Assembly: GCF_002482975.1 (NCBI RefSeq)
Contig: NZ_DLHA01000032.1
Location: 390,304-454,303, forward strand
Direction of reading: 5' to 3'
Source of the DNA: Flavobacterium sp. UBA7680
GTDB taxonomy: Bacteria > Bacteroidota > Bacteroidia > Flavobacteriales > Flavobacteriaceae
Length of the DNA: 64,000 nucleotides
The translations under genes and the position numbers were made by a program. The notes below the pieces were generated by a model that saw only the letters and a list, made by a program, of their open reading frames with translations, had not been told where the DNA came from and did not search any database. Shown here in pieces: positions 41,751 through 50,710 of the stretch (positions within the stretch are counted from its first letter, which is position 1; each line of letters begins with the position of its first letter).

Positions 41751-42140
41751 TTATATGTGACCAAACTTCATTTTATATCGGTTTAGTTCTTCTTCTGTTT
41801 TATTTAAAAGTTTTTCGAGAAGTTTTATTTTATCTTCATAAAGTTCTTTTAATGCTTCGTCGTTGTTTGAATTAATTAATATGCTTCCGTTGTTACTATT
41901 TCCTTTTACAGTATTATAGTTGTTGAAATATCTTTGACTGTCAAAACTTATAATATCTTCTACACTTACTTCTAAAATCCGTGCTATTTCTACTAATTTC
42001 ACATAGGATAATATTGTTCTTCCTTTTTCTATTTTACTATAACCTGCCTGAGTGACACCAAGTTGATCTGCCATATATTCCTGAGTGTAATTTTTTAACT
42101 CTCTAATGCTTTTTATTTTGTTTTTTATTGAAGTTGCCAT
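41751..42140 (-). CDS. XRE-family helix-turn-helix regulator with C-terminal coiled coil
   Basis: 129 residues from the ATG at 42140 (MATSIKNKIKSIRELKNYTQ). A TTG start 15 codons earlier would add MRLFKLQTPSLQIKL, which is unlike the family. The HTH_3 domain (about 5-62) reads SIRELKNYTQEYMADQLGVTQAGYSKIEKGR. The C-terminus (about 92-127) is a charged heptad-like helix (ALKELYEDKIKLLEKLLNKTEEELNRYK), probably for dimerisation. The target is unknown. Upstream on the same strand are two membrane protein genes that may share the transcript. The leader contains several C-runs. Confidence 0.88.
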   Translation of the reverse strand: MATSIKNKIKSIRELKNYTQEYMADQLGVTQAGYSKIEKGRTILSYVKLVEIARILEVSVEDIISFDSQRYFNNYNTVKGNSNNGSILINSNNDEALKELYEDKIKLLEKLLNKTEEELNRYKMKFGHI

Positions 42141-42265
42141 AAGTTTGATTTGGAGGGAGGGCGTTTGTAACTTAAACAGCCGCAACTGAACTTAGGGGGG
42201 TATTGCAGCTTTATTTTGGGGTAATTACAAATGCTGTTTCTGTAGGTCGGTGAAACAGGATTTGC

Positions 42266-42361
42266 TTATTTTTTTCTAATTATAATTATGAAACCATATA
42301 CGAGAGCAATAACTATAAAAGCCAGATCGTAACTGGAAATCTCAGTTAATAGTTGGTTCAT
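42266..42361 (-). CDS. Small (31-residue) single-span membrane protein
   Basis: I translated this by hand. It begins MNQLLTEISSYDLAFI and ends VYGFIIIIRKK before a TAA. A short polar N-terminus, one hydrophobic span of about 18 residues and a basic end suggest an inner-membrane peptide with the positive end inside. It starts 9 bp after the stop of the 134-residue membrane protein gene on the same strand, which strongly suggests one operon. No family is recognised. Confidence 0.62.
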   Translation of the reverse strand: MNQLLTEISSYDLAFIVIALVYGFIIIIRKK

Positions 42362-42369
42362 TGTTATAT

Positions 42370-42774
42370 TTAGTTGGTTGTTTTTAAAATCCGTTCAAAT
42401 TCAAAATTCAAATACTGATCTATTTGTTTTCCAATTGCCGGACGGTCTAAAGCGTCTATTTTTACTTTAGTTTCTTTTTTGTAGATGTCTTTTACAATCA
42501 CAAAATAGTCAAATTCTGCCTTGTTATTAAACCGCAGAATAATGAGAAAAGAATAGCACAATAGCGTTGGAATTAAGTAATATAGCTCCATTACATTGGT
42601 GAAAATCATGCAGTAATAGGCTAAAACAGTTACGGCAGTAAAAGCGCCGTTTTCAAAAAGATAGGTTTTCTTTTTTTTGAGCAGTCCAAGTTCTACAATT
42701 TCATTAAAATTGTACTGCCATTGTTTTGATCCGTACTGAAATTGTACCTGATCATTAGTGAGGAAAATGAACAT
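42370..42774 (-). CDS. Uncharacterised membrane protein with two predicted spans
   Basis: 134 residues. An N-terminal soluble part (FLTNDQVQFQYGSKQWQYNFNEIVELGLLKKKKTYL) is followed by two hydrophobic segments (about 46-62 and 66-82). A C-terminal cytoplasmic-type tail follows (FVIVKDIYKKETKVKIDALDRPAIGKQIDQYL). This resembles small PH-like/YcxB-type membrane proteins in layout, but I do not recognise a family. It is followed at once by the 31-residue gene, then the XRE regulator gene. Confidence 0.7.
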   Translation of the reverse strand: MFIFLTNDQVQFQYGSKQWQYNFNEIVELGLLKKKKTYLFENGAFTAVTVLAYYCMIFTNVMELYYLIPTLLCYSFLIILRFNNKAEFDYFVIVKDIYKKETKVKIDALDRPAIGKQIDQYLNFEFERILKTTN

Positions 42775-43029
42775 AATGATAAATAATTAAATCTCTTTAA
42801 AGAAAACCTGGTGAGAAAGTTTTCTAAAAAATTGTTTTCGGCTTAAATACATTTGAAAATACTGCAGTGGTAAACAGCACATCATTTCGCAATATTACGC
42901 ATAATCAGCTTTTTTTTCTTACAAGTCAGCTTATAGAATATAACCAGAGGTTGTAATTAAATCTAATTATAAATTTTACCTTATGATTTAAAAATTCAAT
43001 ATGGCGTTTTACTTATATAAGTAATCCAC
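42775..43029. other. Intergenic stretch with no recognisable gene
   Basis: AT-rich. A TACATTTG at 42848-42855 on the plus strand matches the -7 promoter pattern, but no plus-strand gene follows, so I treat it as chance. Confidence 0.5.
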
Positions 43030-43030
43030 A

Positions 43031-43065
43031 AAAAAAGCCACTCCTTTGTGAGGAATGGCTTTTAG
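43031..43065 (-). terminator. Terminator of the PUL 2 operon
   Basis: On the minus strand, AAAAGCCATTCCT pairs with AGGAGTGGCTTTT (one mismatch) around a short loop and is followed by a T-run. It lies 20 bp after the GH43 stop codon. Confidence 0.87.
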
Positions 43066-43085
43066 AAAGGATAAAGTTACAAAAT

Positions 43086-45017
43086 TTATTTTAAACCGTC
43101 GACTCCGGTATGAGTTGGGATTACTTCTTTTATAGTTCCGTCTGAATTAAACTCTAATTTATCAATGCAGACTTCGCGATGAAATCCTCCAGCATCTCCC
43201 ATTTTAATTCCGGTTGGATAAGAAAATCTATGGTAAACAAGATACCATTCATCTTTATTTGGAATTTGCAAAACGGAATTATGCCCGGTTGCGTGAATTC
43301 CAACTTCTGGTTTTCCCTGAATCACAATATTATTTTTTGGGATTTCGATTGGCCCTAAAGGTGATTTTGAGGTTCCGTACCTCACTTTATAATTCGGACT
43401 TCTGGTATCGTCTTCGCTCCACAGGAAATAATACGTTCCTTTTCTGTAAATTATATAAGTTCCTTCGCGAAAGGTTTCATCAACTGTAATTACTTTCGTT
43501 GTTTCCTCTTTTATCGAAATCATATCGGCATTTAATTCGGCGACAGCCATATATCCATTTCCCCAGTACAAATAACTTTTGCCAGTTTTAGGATCTGTAA
43601 ATATATCGGGATCAATTTCCTGACCGCCTTTTACACCTTCGGGTCTTGTGCTTATTAATGCTTTTCCGCTGTCTTTAAAAGGCCCCTCAGGATTATCTGA
43701 AACTGCCACGCCTATTTTTTGCGCTGCTGTGAAATAATAGAAGTACTGGTATTTGCCTTTTATCTTTTTCTCTACAATACACGGCGCCCACGCATTGCGG
43801 TTAGCCCAGCTTACATCTTTTCTTAAATCAAGAATAATTCCTTCGTCTTTCCAGTCTTTTAAATTATCTGAAGAAAAAGTCTTGAAGTAATTTCCAGACC
43901 AGCCGTCAAAACCGTCGCTTGTTGGATAGATATAATATTTTTTTGTTTTGTTGGAATATAGAATTTCAGGATCAGCATAATAACCTTCTAAAACTGGGTT
44001 ATTGTTTACTTTTGGATATTTTGCAGGCATTCCCCATTTGTCTGTGATTCTTTTTAATTCAGAGCGGGTAATGGGTAAAATCGTTCCGTGACGCGGATTA
44101 AAATCCATTGAAATATCATTATCAATTACTGTAAAGTTTTCTAAATCTTTGGTTTTAGTAAACTGATATTTTCCTTTTGTATAAACATCATACATTAGGA
44201 TATATTCGTCTGAATTGTTTAGTTTGAAAACGCTTGAACCTTCAACGCCGTCTTTTGTCTGCTGTAAATAATTATCATTTTCTGTCCATTTTCCCGAAGT
44301 TAAATCGGTTGTTGTGGCCACTTTTATTCCTGCCGTTTCCGTTTCTGTTTTATAGAAAAGATGATAAACGCCGTCTTTTTCAATTATATCGCCATCAATA
44401 CAGGCTCTTTCAGATTTTGGTACAAACAATAATTTTGGCGCGCTTTCCAGAGCTGTGAAATCTTTATTCGCGTAAGCGTAATAAATTTTATCCGGACCTC
44501 CTGCATATTGCAGACTGAAATAGATTAAATATTTTCCGGCTTTGGCGTCATAAATAGTCTGCGGTGCCCAAACTCGTTTTAGGTTTTCGTTTCCTGAGAA
44601 AGTGGTTTGAATATTTACTACGCTGCTTTTCCAGTTTACCAAATCGGTACTTTTTAGCAAAACCATGGCACGATTGCTATCCCAGCCTTTTGAAGAAGTC
44701 ATATCGGTCAAAACCATATAAAAAGTTTTCCCATCGTCGCCTCTTAAAATATGCGGATCACGAACGCCTCCGGTTGAACTGATTATTTTACTGTCTAAAA
44801 CGGGTTTATTATCGTTGAGATGATAATAATGATAACCATCAGCACTTACGGCAAAACGAACGGCCTCTTCTTCAACGGAATTTCCTGTGAAATAAACAAA
44901 CAAATAGGCTGTTAAATCTTTCTCGGCAATTACGGACGGAATTCCTTTTGTATTCTGGGCTTGTAGAAAATTAAAAATCGATAAAAATAATACAAGGCTA
45001 AAATGTGCTTTCTTCAT
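43086..45017 (-). CDS. Two-domain GH43 glycosidase
   Basis: 643 residues with a signal peptide (about 1-20, ending NFLQAQ). Two five-bladed propeller domains follow. Domain 1 (about 30-325) has GGVRDPHIL (D87), VWAPQTIYD, CIDGDIIEKDG and GVEGSSVFKL. Domain 2 (about 335-640) has YYADPEIL (D349), AWAPCIVEK, EIDPDIFTDP and FREGTYIIYRKG. Both keep the Asp/Asp/Glu pattern of GH43 active sites, so both may be active. GH43 covers arabinofuranosidase, xylosidase and exo-beta-1,3-galactanase; the neighbours favour an arabinogalactan-directed activity. Its ATG overlaps the GH27 stop by one base (TAATG), so translation is coupled. Last gene of PUL 2. Confidence 0.88.
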   Translation of the reverse strand: MKKAHFSLVLFLSIFNFLQAQNTKGIPSVIAEKDLTAYLFVYFTGNSVEEEAVRFAVSADGYHYYHLNDNKPVLDSKIISSTGGVRDPHILRGDDGKTFYMVLTDMTSSKGWDSNRAMVLLKSTDLVNWKSSVVNIQTTFSGNENLKRVWAPQTIYDAKAGKYLIYFSLQYAGGPDKIYYAYANKDFTALESAPKLLFVPKSERACIDGDIIEKDGVYHLFYKTETETAGIKVATTTDLTSGKWTENDNYLQQTKDGVEGSSVFKLNNSDEYILMYDVYTKGKYQFTKTKDLENFTVIDNDISMDFNPRHGTILPITRSELKRITDKWGMPAKYPKVNNNPVLEGYYADPEILYSNKTKKYYIYPTSDGFDGWSGNYFKTFSSDNLKDWKDEGIILDLRKDVSWANRNAWAPCIVEKKIKGKYQYFYYFTAAQKIGVAVSDNPEGPFKDSGKALISTRPEGVKGGQEIDPDIFTDPKTGKSYLYWGNGYMAVAELNADMISIKEETTKVITVDETFREGTYIIYRKGTYYFLWSEDDTRSPNYKVRYGTSKSPLGPIEIPKNNIVIQGKPEVGIHATGHNSVLQIPNKDEWYLVYHRFSYPTGIKMGDAGGFHREVCIDKLEFNSDGTIKEVIPTHTGVDGLK

Positions 45018-46384
45018 TATTTTTTACTTTTTATTTGATATAAAACAGAACTGTGTGGTTTTAAGTCGGCGGCAATTGTTGTTGATGTTGTTTTAGATTT
45101 TTCGTTTGTCCAGATATTCAAAACATCTGCTTCTCCTGAAATGCCAAGATCTGAAAGATTTACCGAAACATTTTGCGAAGCCGTATCTGAAATATTAAAT
45201 AATGCCAGATAAATACTGCCGTCTTTTGCATTTCTTGATGTCACGGCAATTTGTCCATCTTTTTGGAAAAGCTGTTTTACGGCTGTGCTTTCGTTGTGCA
45301 TTTTTACCACATTTTTGTTCGTTAATAATGATAAAGTAAAAGCGTCGTTGCTTGGTAAATCTCCGCCAAAAAACAAAGGTGATTTGAAGATATTGAAAAA
45401 TGTAATCAATGTGTATTGTTCGTCTTTTGTTAAACGAGTCATTCTATCTTCGCCTCGTTCTCCTCTTACTGAAATACGTCCAAGCGGAATCATATCGCAG
45501 TCCGGCCATGTTCCCGGCGCAATGTATGGATACCATTTTTGAGCCACATCCATTAAATGGGTTATGTGCGGCCAAGTATCCCAAACATCGTCAACCATAC
45601 GCCACATATTGGCGTGCGTGGTTACGTGCGGAGCAGCCTCAATTGGCGTTTCTCCCGGCGAAGTGCTTAATACAATTTTGCGTCCGCATTTGTCAATTGC
45701 ATTTCTAATTAAGTTGATTTCGCCTTCGTGATACGGTCTTGATAAATCGTCAATTTTAATAAAATCTACGCCCCATTGTGCGTACAATTCAAAAATAGAA
45801 TTATAGTATTCCTGCGCTCCCGGTTTATCTGCTACAATTGTATAATTATCTTTTAACCATTCGCATTGCAAAGCGGTAGTATAAATTTGGTCTGCCGTAA
45901 CTCCGTTTGCGGCTTTTATTGGAAGTTTGTCTTCAACGGCTTTTTTCGGGATTCCGCGCATGATATGAATTCCGAATTTTAAATCTTTTTTATGGATATA
46001 ATCTGCTAAAGGTTTGAATCCCTGTCCGTCTTTTGCTGATGGAAAACGGTTAACCGCTGGTAAATATCTTCCATATTGATCGATTACATAACGCGGGTCT
46101 GTTTGGTTGTAGCCTCCTGCTTTGTCATTTTCTACAAACCATCGAATATCAACCACAACATATTCCCAGCCAAATTTCTTTAGATTTTTAGCCATGTAAT
46201 CGGCGTTGGCTTTTACTTCGTGTTCTTCAACAGTTGGTCCGTAACAATCCCAGCTGTTCCAACCCATTGGCGGGGTTTGTGCCCATTGTTTGAATTCGTC
46301 TTTTTGGAAAGTTTTGTTTTGTGAATTGGCTGAAATTGATATCAAAACCAATCCGAATGCCAATATTTTATTTTTTATTTTCAT
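45017..46384 (-). CDS. GH27 family glycosidase (alpha-galactosidase or beta-L-arabinopyranosidase)
   Basis: 455 residues from the ATG at 46384, where a signal peptide (about 1-21, ending ISANSQ) starts; a longer frame adds eight residues. The GH27/36 entry signature TPPMGWNSWDCYGP is present, with YVVVDIRWF and GVDFIKIDDLSRP (nucleophile D212), and MWRMVDDVWDTWP in the region of the acid/base. A C-terminal beta domain (about 370-455) ends the protein. GH27 removes alpha-galactose or beta-L-arabinopyranose caps; either fits arabinogalactan side chains. Confidence 0.9.
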   Translation of the reverse strand: MKIKNKILAFGLVLISISANSQNKTFQKDEFKQWAQTPPMGWNSWDCYGPTVEEHEVKANADYMAKNLKKFGWEYVVVDIRWFVENDKAGGYNQTDPRYVIDQYGRYLPAVNRFPSAKDGQGFKPLADYIHKKDLKFGIHIMRGIPKKAVEDKLPIKAANGVTADQIYTTALQCEWLKDNYTIVADKPGAQEYYNSIFELYAQWGVDFIKIDDLSRPYHEGEINLIRNAIDKCGRKIVLSTSPGETPIEAAPHVTTHANMWRMVDDVWDTWPHITHLMDVAQKWYPYIAPGTWPDCDMIPLGRISVRGERGEDRMTRLTKDEQYTLITFFNIFKSPLFFGGDLPSNDAFTLSLLTNKNVVKMHNESTAVKQLFQKDGQIAVTSRNAKDGSIYLALFNISDTASQNVSVNLSDLGISGEADVLNIWTNEKSKTTSTTIAADLKPHSSVLYQIKSKK

Positions 46385-46430
46385 ATTAAATAAATGTATA
46401 TTACACATTTTAAATGTAAGAAATTATTTT

Positions 46431-46569
46431 TTTAAACACATAGAAACATAGATTTCATTATTTTTAAAGGATACAAAAAGAAACTAGTTTCTAACACATA
46501 GCTATGTGCATTGAAACAAGTGAAACGCCTTTTTCAGGCTTTCAAAAGCTATGTTCCTATGTGTTTAAA
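46431..46569. repeat. Family-A palindromic repeat, full copy
   Basis: Begins TTTAAACACATAG and ends CTATGTGTTTAAA, with the internal block AAGTGAAACGCC in the same orientation as the 948-1093 copy. It fills nearly the whole gap between the GH2 and GH27 genes inside the PUL 2 operon. Confidence 0.87.
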
Positions 46570-46573
46570 TTTT

Positions 46574-48994
46574 CTACTTTACATTAATGGTAACCTCAAC
46601 TGGTTTTAACCATTGACTTGTAAAGGTTACTTTAATTGGCTGCGCTTCTCCAGTTGCCTGAATATAAGCCGCGATATGTCCATGAAATACTCTTTGCACA
46701 TTATCTGTATAATCTGTCATGTCGCTGTTATTTCCTGCTTCAAGTCCTAATAAAGTTCCCGGGCCGCTTATCGTGCAGGTTACTTCGTTGTCTGAAAGCA
46801 TTACAGGTAAACCGTTTTGATCTTTTACCTGAACCATTATTTTGGCAACGCCTTTGTCTTTAGAAATGGTAATGTTTTTATCTGCAATGGTTAATTCAAC
46901 TGGCTGCTGCGTTGTTGTAATGGCATATCTGCTAACTTCTTTGTCCTTTTGATCTAAACCAATTACTTCTAATTTTCCTGAAGTAAAAGAAATATCCCAA
47001 TAAATAATTCCGGTTTTTTCGTCGTAAAGTTTGGTTTCTCCCACTACTTTTCCGTTTAGTTCTAAACGTGCTTTTGCAGCATTGGTATAACAAACTACAC
47101 GAATTTTTTCCCCATCTTTGTAGTTCCAGATTGCCCATGCATCTTTAGAAATGTCTTTTTCATTTGTTAATGAATAAGTTCCAATATAAGCCATTGGTTT
47201 ATCTGACCATAATGACTGACGGAAATATCCTCTTGGCTTGATAATGCCTGCAAAATCAACTAAACCGGAGTAAAATCCTCTTGAAGGCCATCTTCCAGAT
47301 TCTCCTAAATAATCAATTCCTGTCCATAAAAATTGTCCAAAAATGTGTTTGTTGTTTTTTACAGCAAGCCAAGGTTCGATATCGTGTACGTTTTCACTTC
47401 CGTAGATTACTCTTTTAGGATATTTTTCGTGATCGATTTGGTATTTACTTTCTGTATAATTGTATCCTGTAATGTCTAAAGCGCCCGGGTATTCTGTTTC
47501 GTTAGACATGGCAACTCCTGCTAATCCGGCAGTTGTTGGGCGTGATTTATCATATTTTTTTACTGCTGCTACCAAACGTTTTGCAATGGCTCCCAAACGC
47601 ATGGCATCTGGTGCATCTTTTTTGTAACCGCCGTAAGCTGCCTGCCCGAAACCGTCTTTTCCTTTATCTAAAACCGGATGCGAATACGGATCGTTTGGAT
47701 AATCGACTTCGTTACCTATACTCCATCCAAAAACTGATAAATGGTTTCTGTCGCGACGAACAAAATCTTCTAAATCTTTTTCTGCGTATTCTGCAAAAAT
47801 ATCAAATGAACCTTCGAATCCCGGAGTTCCGTAATTCCAACCTTCCAGCCATTTACGCTTTGGAAATTCCCATTCGTCATAAGCTTCGTTTAAAACTAAA
47901 ATTCCTAATTCATCGCAAAGTTCATAGAAAACGGGAGCTTGCGGATTATGACTTGTACGGATTGCATTTACGCCAATTTCTTTAAGTGTTTTTAGTCTTG
48001 TTTCCCAAACTTCGCGCGGAACTGCCGAACCTAAAACTCCAGCATCGTGATGCAGACAAACGCCTTTCATTTTCATCCATTTTCCGTTTAAGGCAAAACC
48101 GTTATTCGGGTCGAATGTAAAAGTTCTAAAACCTGTTTTGGTAACGGTTTGATCGATTTGTTTACCCTCTTTTAAAACGGTTGTTTTTAGCTGATATAAA
48201 TTCGGGTTTTCTAAATCCCATATTTGCGGATTTTTTACGCTTAATTTGGTTGAAATTTTTCCGTTTTGATTGGCTGCAACTTCCACTTTTGAAGAAGATT
48301 TTGCAACCGATTTTCCCTCTTTTGAAATCAATTCGTTTACAATAGTAAGACTTGATTTTGCTTTTGAATCATTTTCTACATCAACCTCAACATTTAAAGT
48401 TCCTGTTCCGTTTTTTACTTCCGTATAAGCGTAAACTCCCCATTGCCCAATATGAACCGGATTTGCGTATACTAAATAAACGTCTCTGTAAATTCCTGAG
48501 CCTGTGTACCATCTTGAATCGGCACTTTGACTGTGATCTACTCGAACAGAGATTGTGTTTTCTCCTCCAAATTTCACATATTGAGTCGCATCATAAGCAA
48601 AAGAAATATAGCCATTTGGACGTTTTCCTAACGAATGTCCGTTGATGAAAACTTCGCTTCTGTTGTAAACGCCTTCAAAGTATAAATAGACTTTTTCGCC
48701 ACTCTTGCTTTGCGGAATATTTACTGATTTTCTGTACCAGCCAATTCCGCCCGGCAAATATCCTGTACAACTTGCCAATGTTGGACTCAATTGTCCTTTT
48801 ACGCTCCAGTCGTGTGGAACGTTTACGGACTGCCATTTGCTATCGTCAAAGGCTGTATTTTTTGCATCCGGAGTTTCCTGAAGATTAAACTTCCAGTTGT
48901 CATTGATTTTTTGTGAATCTCCAAATGATATCTGACTAAATGCCGATAAACAGGAGAAGAGAAGTACGGGTAATAGGATTTTTTTTGTAAACAT
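46574..48994 (-). CDS. GH2 beta-galactosidase-like enzyme
   Basis: 806 residues from the ATG at 48994, where a signal peptide (MFTKKILLPVLLFSCLSAFSQ) begins. The 21 residues upstream in the open frame are translated repeat DNA. Sugar-binding domain (VPHDWSVKG, SRWYTGSGIYRDVYL), Ig-like domains, and TIM barrel with acid/base E429 in GWSIGNEVD and nucleophile E534 in YGSENV. At the position of the glucuronidase N-x-K motif it has GIIKPRGYFRQS, so there is no uronate signature, unlike the GH2 pair of PUL 1. A C-terminal domain (DUF4982-like, then an Ig-like end) follows. Beta-galactosidase acting on galactan oligosaccharides fits the GH30 neighbours. Confidence 0.88.
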   Translation of the reverse strand: MFTKKILLPVLLFSCLSAFSQISFGDSQKINDNWKFNLQETPDAKNTAFDDSKWQSVNVPHDWSVKGQLSPTLASCTGYLPGGIGWYRKSVNIPQSKSGEKVYLYFEGVYNRSEVFINGHSLGKRPNGYISFAYDATQYVKFGGENTISVRVDHSQSADSRWYTGSGIYRDVYLVYANPVHIGQWGVYAYTEVKNGTGTLNVEVDVENDSKAKSSLTIVNELISKEGKSVAKSSSKVEVAANQNGKISTKLSVKNPQIWDLENPNLYQLKTTVLKEGKQIDQTVTKTGFRTFTFDPNNGFALNGKWMKMKGVCLHHDAGVLGSAVPREVWETRLKTLKEIGVNAIRTSHNPQAPVFYELCDELGILVLNEAYDEWEFPKRKWLEGWNYGTPGFEGSFDIFAEYAEKDLEDFVRRDRNHLSVFGWSIGNEVDYPNDPYSHPVLDKGKDGFGQAAYGGYKKDAPDAMRLGAIAKRLVAAVKKYDKSRPTTAGLAGVAMSNETEYPGALDITGYNYTESKYQIDHEKYPKRVIYGSENVHDIEPWLAVKNNKHIFGQFLWTGIDYLGESGRWPSRGFYSGLVDFAGIIKPRGYFRQSLWSDKPMAYIGTYSLTNEKDISKDAWAIWNYKDGEKIRVVCYTNAAKARLELNGKVVGETKLYDEKTGIIYWDISFTSGKLEVIGLDQKDKEVSRYAITTTQQPVELTIADKNITISKDKGVAKIMVQVKDQNGLPVMLSDNEVTCTISGPGTLLGLEAGNNSDMTDYTDNVQRVFHGHIAAYIQATGEAQPIKVTFTSQWLKPVEVTINVK

Positions 48995-49000
48995 TTTTTT

Positions 49001-49100
49001 AAAGGTTCTAAGGTGCTGAGATGCTAAGGTTCTGAGTTTTTTTGTTTCAGGTTTCAAGTTTCAGTTTCCTCGCTAATGTGAAACCTGAAACTTGAAACTA
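49001..49100. repeat. 8-nt CTRAG word tract plus GTTTCAGG palindrome
   Basis: Positions 49001-49036 are 8-nt words such as TGCTGAGA and TGCTAAGG, a half of the element type seen complete at 25057-25149. It is followed by a 7-nt-period palindrome: GTTTCAAGTTTCAG is mirrored by CTGAAACTTGAAAC (to 49100). It fills the gap between the GH30 and GH2 genes. Confidence 0.82.
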
Positions 49101-49109
49101 ACTTTATTT

Positions 49110-50693
49110 TTATTGAAATTCTCCCACAAATGTCACTACAGACCTTGCAGGTATTTCTAAATCATTAATTTTCTGAGCTGCTGTTCTTTTTAAGTTTGAA
49201 TTTTCAGATGTTATGTATGGTGTGAATTCGTTGTTTTTTACGGCTCCTTTTGATAAATTGAACTTGTATTTTTGGGGAGATTTTCCGCAGTTAACTGCAA
49301 CTACAATTAGTTTTTTATTCGCTGTATCTTTATAAGCGGTTAACATTACATCATTTGCAGCGTCTAATTCATTTTGGTTTGGAACATCAATTCTCTGCAT
49401 TCCCGGACGTACGAAAAGCGAATAATTTCCTAAAGCCCAAAGCAGTTTTGAATCGTGAAATTCTCCGTCGTTTCTAACATAATTAGGTTCAGTTCCTCCG
49501 TTGCTTTTTCCATCATCCAAGTAAATTAAACCATCTTTGTAATCAACTCTGGTTAGGGATGTCCACCATTGCCATGAAGCGGCGTTGGCAACTGCAATAT
49601 CATTGTGAATTAAACGTGCTACAAATAAAGCGGTCTGCATTCCTAAATCTCTTCCTCCGCCTGAACCGCCAGGAATTTCAGCTTCTCCAGGATTTTCTAA
49701 AATACAGTATTCCGACTGCCAGTATTTTAATCCCGGGGTTTGTTTGATATTGGCAGCGATTAGTTTTCGGCTTAAAACTTGTTTTTCAACAGGCCATGTT
49801 GTAAAATAACTGTGTCCGAGAATCACATTTTTTACATTTGAAAGTTTCGAAATATTCGTTTTTGATTTTCCGAAGAAATAATCAATTTGATTATCCCTGT
49901 TTTCGGCATTTACATTTTCATATAAATAATTGATTTGGGCGGCTTCGGCAATTACAATTTCTGTACTCATTTTATTGGCTTTGAGTTTTTCAGAAAGTGA
50001 TTTCGTCAAAGCATAAATTTCGTCGTTTGTTGCCGGAGTTCCTTCCTGACTGTTTTTATCTCCGTTATTAGGCATCCATTCCCATTGCGGTTCGTTTATT
50101 GGGCTTATGTAATCGAATTTGATTCCTTCTTTTTTCTCTAATCCCTGAATGCTTTGAACTAAGAAATCGGCAAATTTTGGAATTGCTCCATCTTTTAGAT
50201 TCAGTTTATTCTTTTGGGATGCAAAAGATAATCCGTTGTTTGTCATTGATACCGGCGGACTATTTGTAAAAATCAGAAATTTATCGACACCTCGTTTTTT
50301 GGCTGCCTGTAGAAACCATCTTTGGCCTTCTTGTTTGGAGAAATCGTAAGTTCCGTCAGCATTTAAAAAACATTCGCTTCTTCTCCATTCATCAGAAACT
50401 TTGCTGTTTTCTCCTTGTTCTGTACTTCCGGCTCCGAGATTAAATCTCCAGATTGAAAGCCCAATTCCTTTTGGATTTCCGTCTGCATCAATTTCTTTGC
50501 TAAAAAGTAAATCGGCAATGGCATTCTTTTTTTGCTCCGGCCAATTTTTCCCCACAAACTGGGTTCTCCAGGCATCAGAACCTCCAAAACCGTCCATGGT
50601 TTGTACAACATTATCTGTGCTGATGATAGCAGTTCGCTGTGAAAATGACAGCGAACTTGTTATCAATAAAAGCGAGATATATATTTTTCTCAT
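49110..50693 (-). CDS. GH30 endo-beta-1,6-galactanase-like enzyme, secreted
   Basis: 527 residues with a signal peptide (about 1-18, ending LSFSQ). GH30 (beta/alpha)8 barrel plus beta domain: MDGFGGSDAW, IWRFNLGAGSTEQG, acid/base E201 in PINEPQWEW, nucleophile E328 in YWQSEYC, then WQWWTSLTRVDYKDGLIY. The N-terminal GFGGSDAW and RFNLGAGS patterns are those I associate with the beta-1,6-galactanase group (GH30_5-like) rather than glucocerebrosidase or xylanase groups. It is a close paralogue of the next gene upstream. Lacking a lipobox, it may act in the periplasm or be released. Confidence 0.88.
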   Translation of the reverse strand: MRKIYISLLLITSSLSFSQRTAIISTDNVVQTMDGFGGSDAWRTQFVGKNWPEQKKNAIADLLFSKEIDADGNPKGIGLSIWRFNLGAGSTEQGENSKVSDEWRRSECFLNADGTYDFSKQEGQRWFLQAAKKRGVDKFLIFTNSPPVSMTNNGLSFASQKNKLNLKDGAIPKFADFLVQSIQGLEKKEGIKFDYISPINEPQWEWMPNNGDKNSQEGTPATNDEIYALTKSLSEKLKANKMSTEIVIAEAAQINYLYENVNAENRDNQIDYFFGKSKTNISKLSNVKNVILGHSYFTTWPVEKQVLSRKLIAANIKQTPGLKYWQSEYCILENPGEAEIPGGSGGGRDLGMQTALFVARLIHNDIAVANAASWQWWTSLTRVDYKDGLIYLDDGKSNGGTEPNYVRNDGEFHDSKLLWALGNYSLFVRPGMQRIDVPNQNELDAANDVMLTAYKDTANKKLIVVAVNCGKSPQKYKFNLSKGAVKNNEFTPYITSENSNLKRTAAQKINDLEIPARSVVTFVGEFQ

Positions 50694-50710
50694 TTATTTT
50701 TTTGTTTTTT

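Noticed and set aside
42848..42855. TACATTTG promoter match on the plus strand
   Set aside because: No plus-strand gene follows within a plausible distance.
46431..46569. Insertion sequence
   Set aside because: Family-A repeats have inverted ends but are under 150 bp and encode no transposase; at most they are non-autonomous elements.
48995..49057. 21-residue N-terminal extension of the PUL 2 GH2
   Set aside because: It is translated repeat DNA; a standard signal peptide begins at the ATG at 48994.
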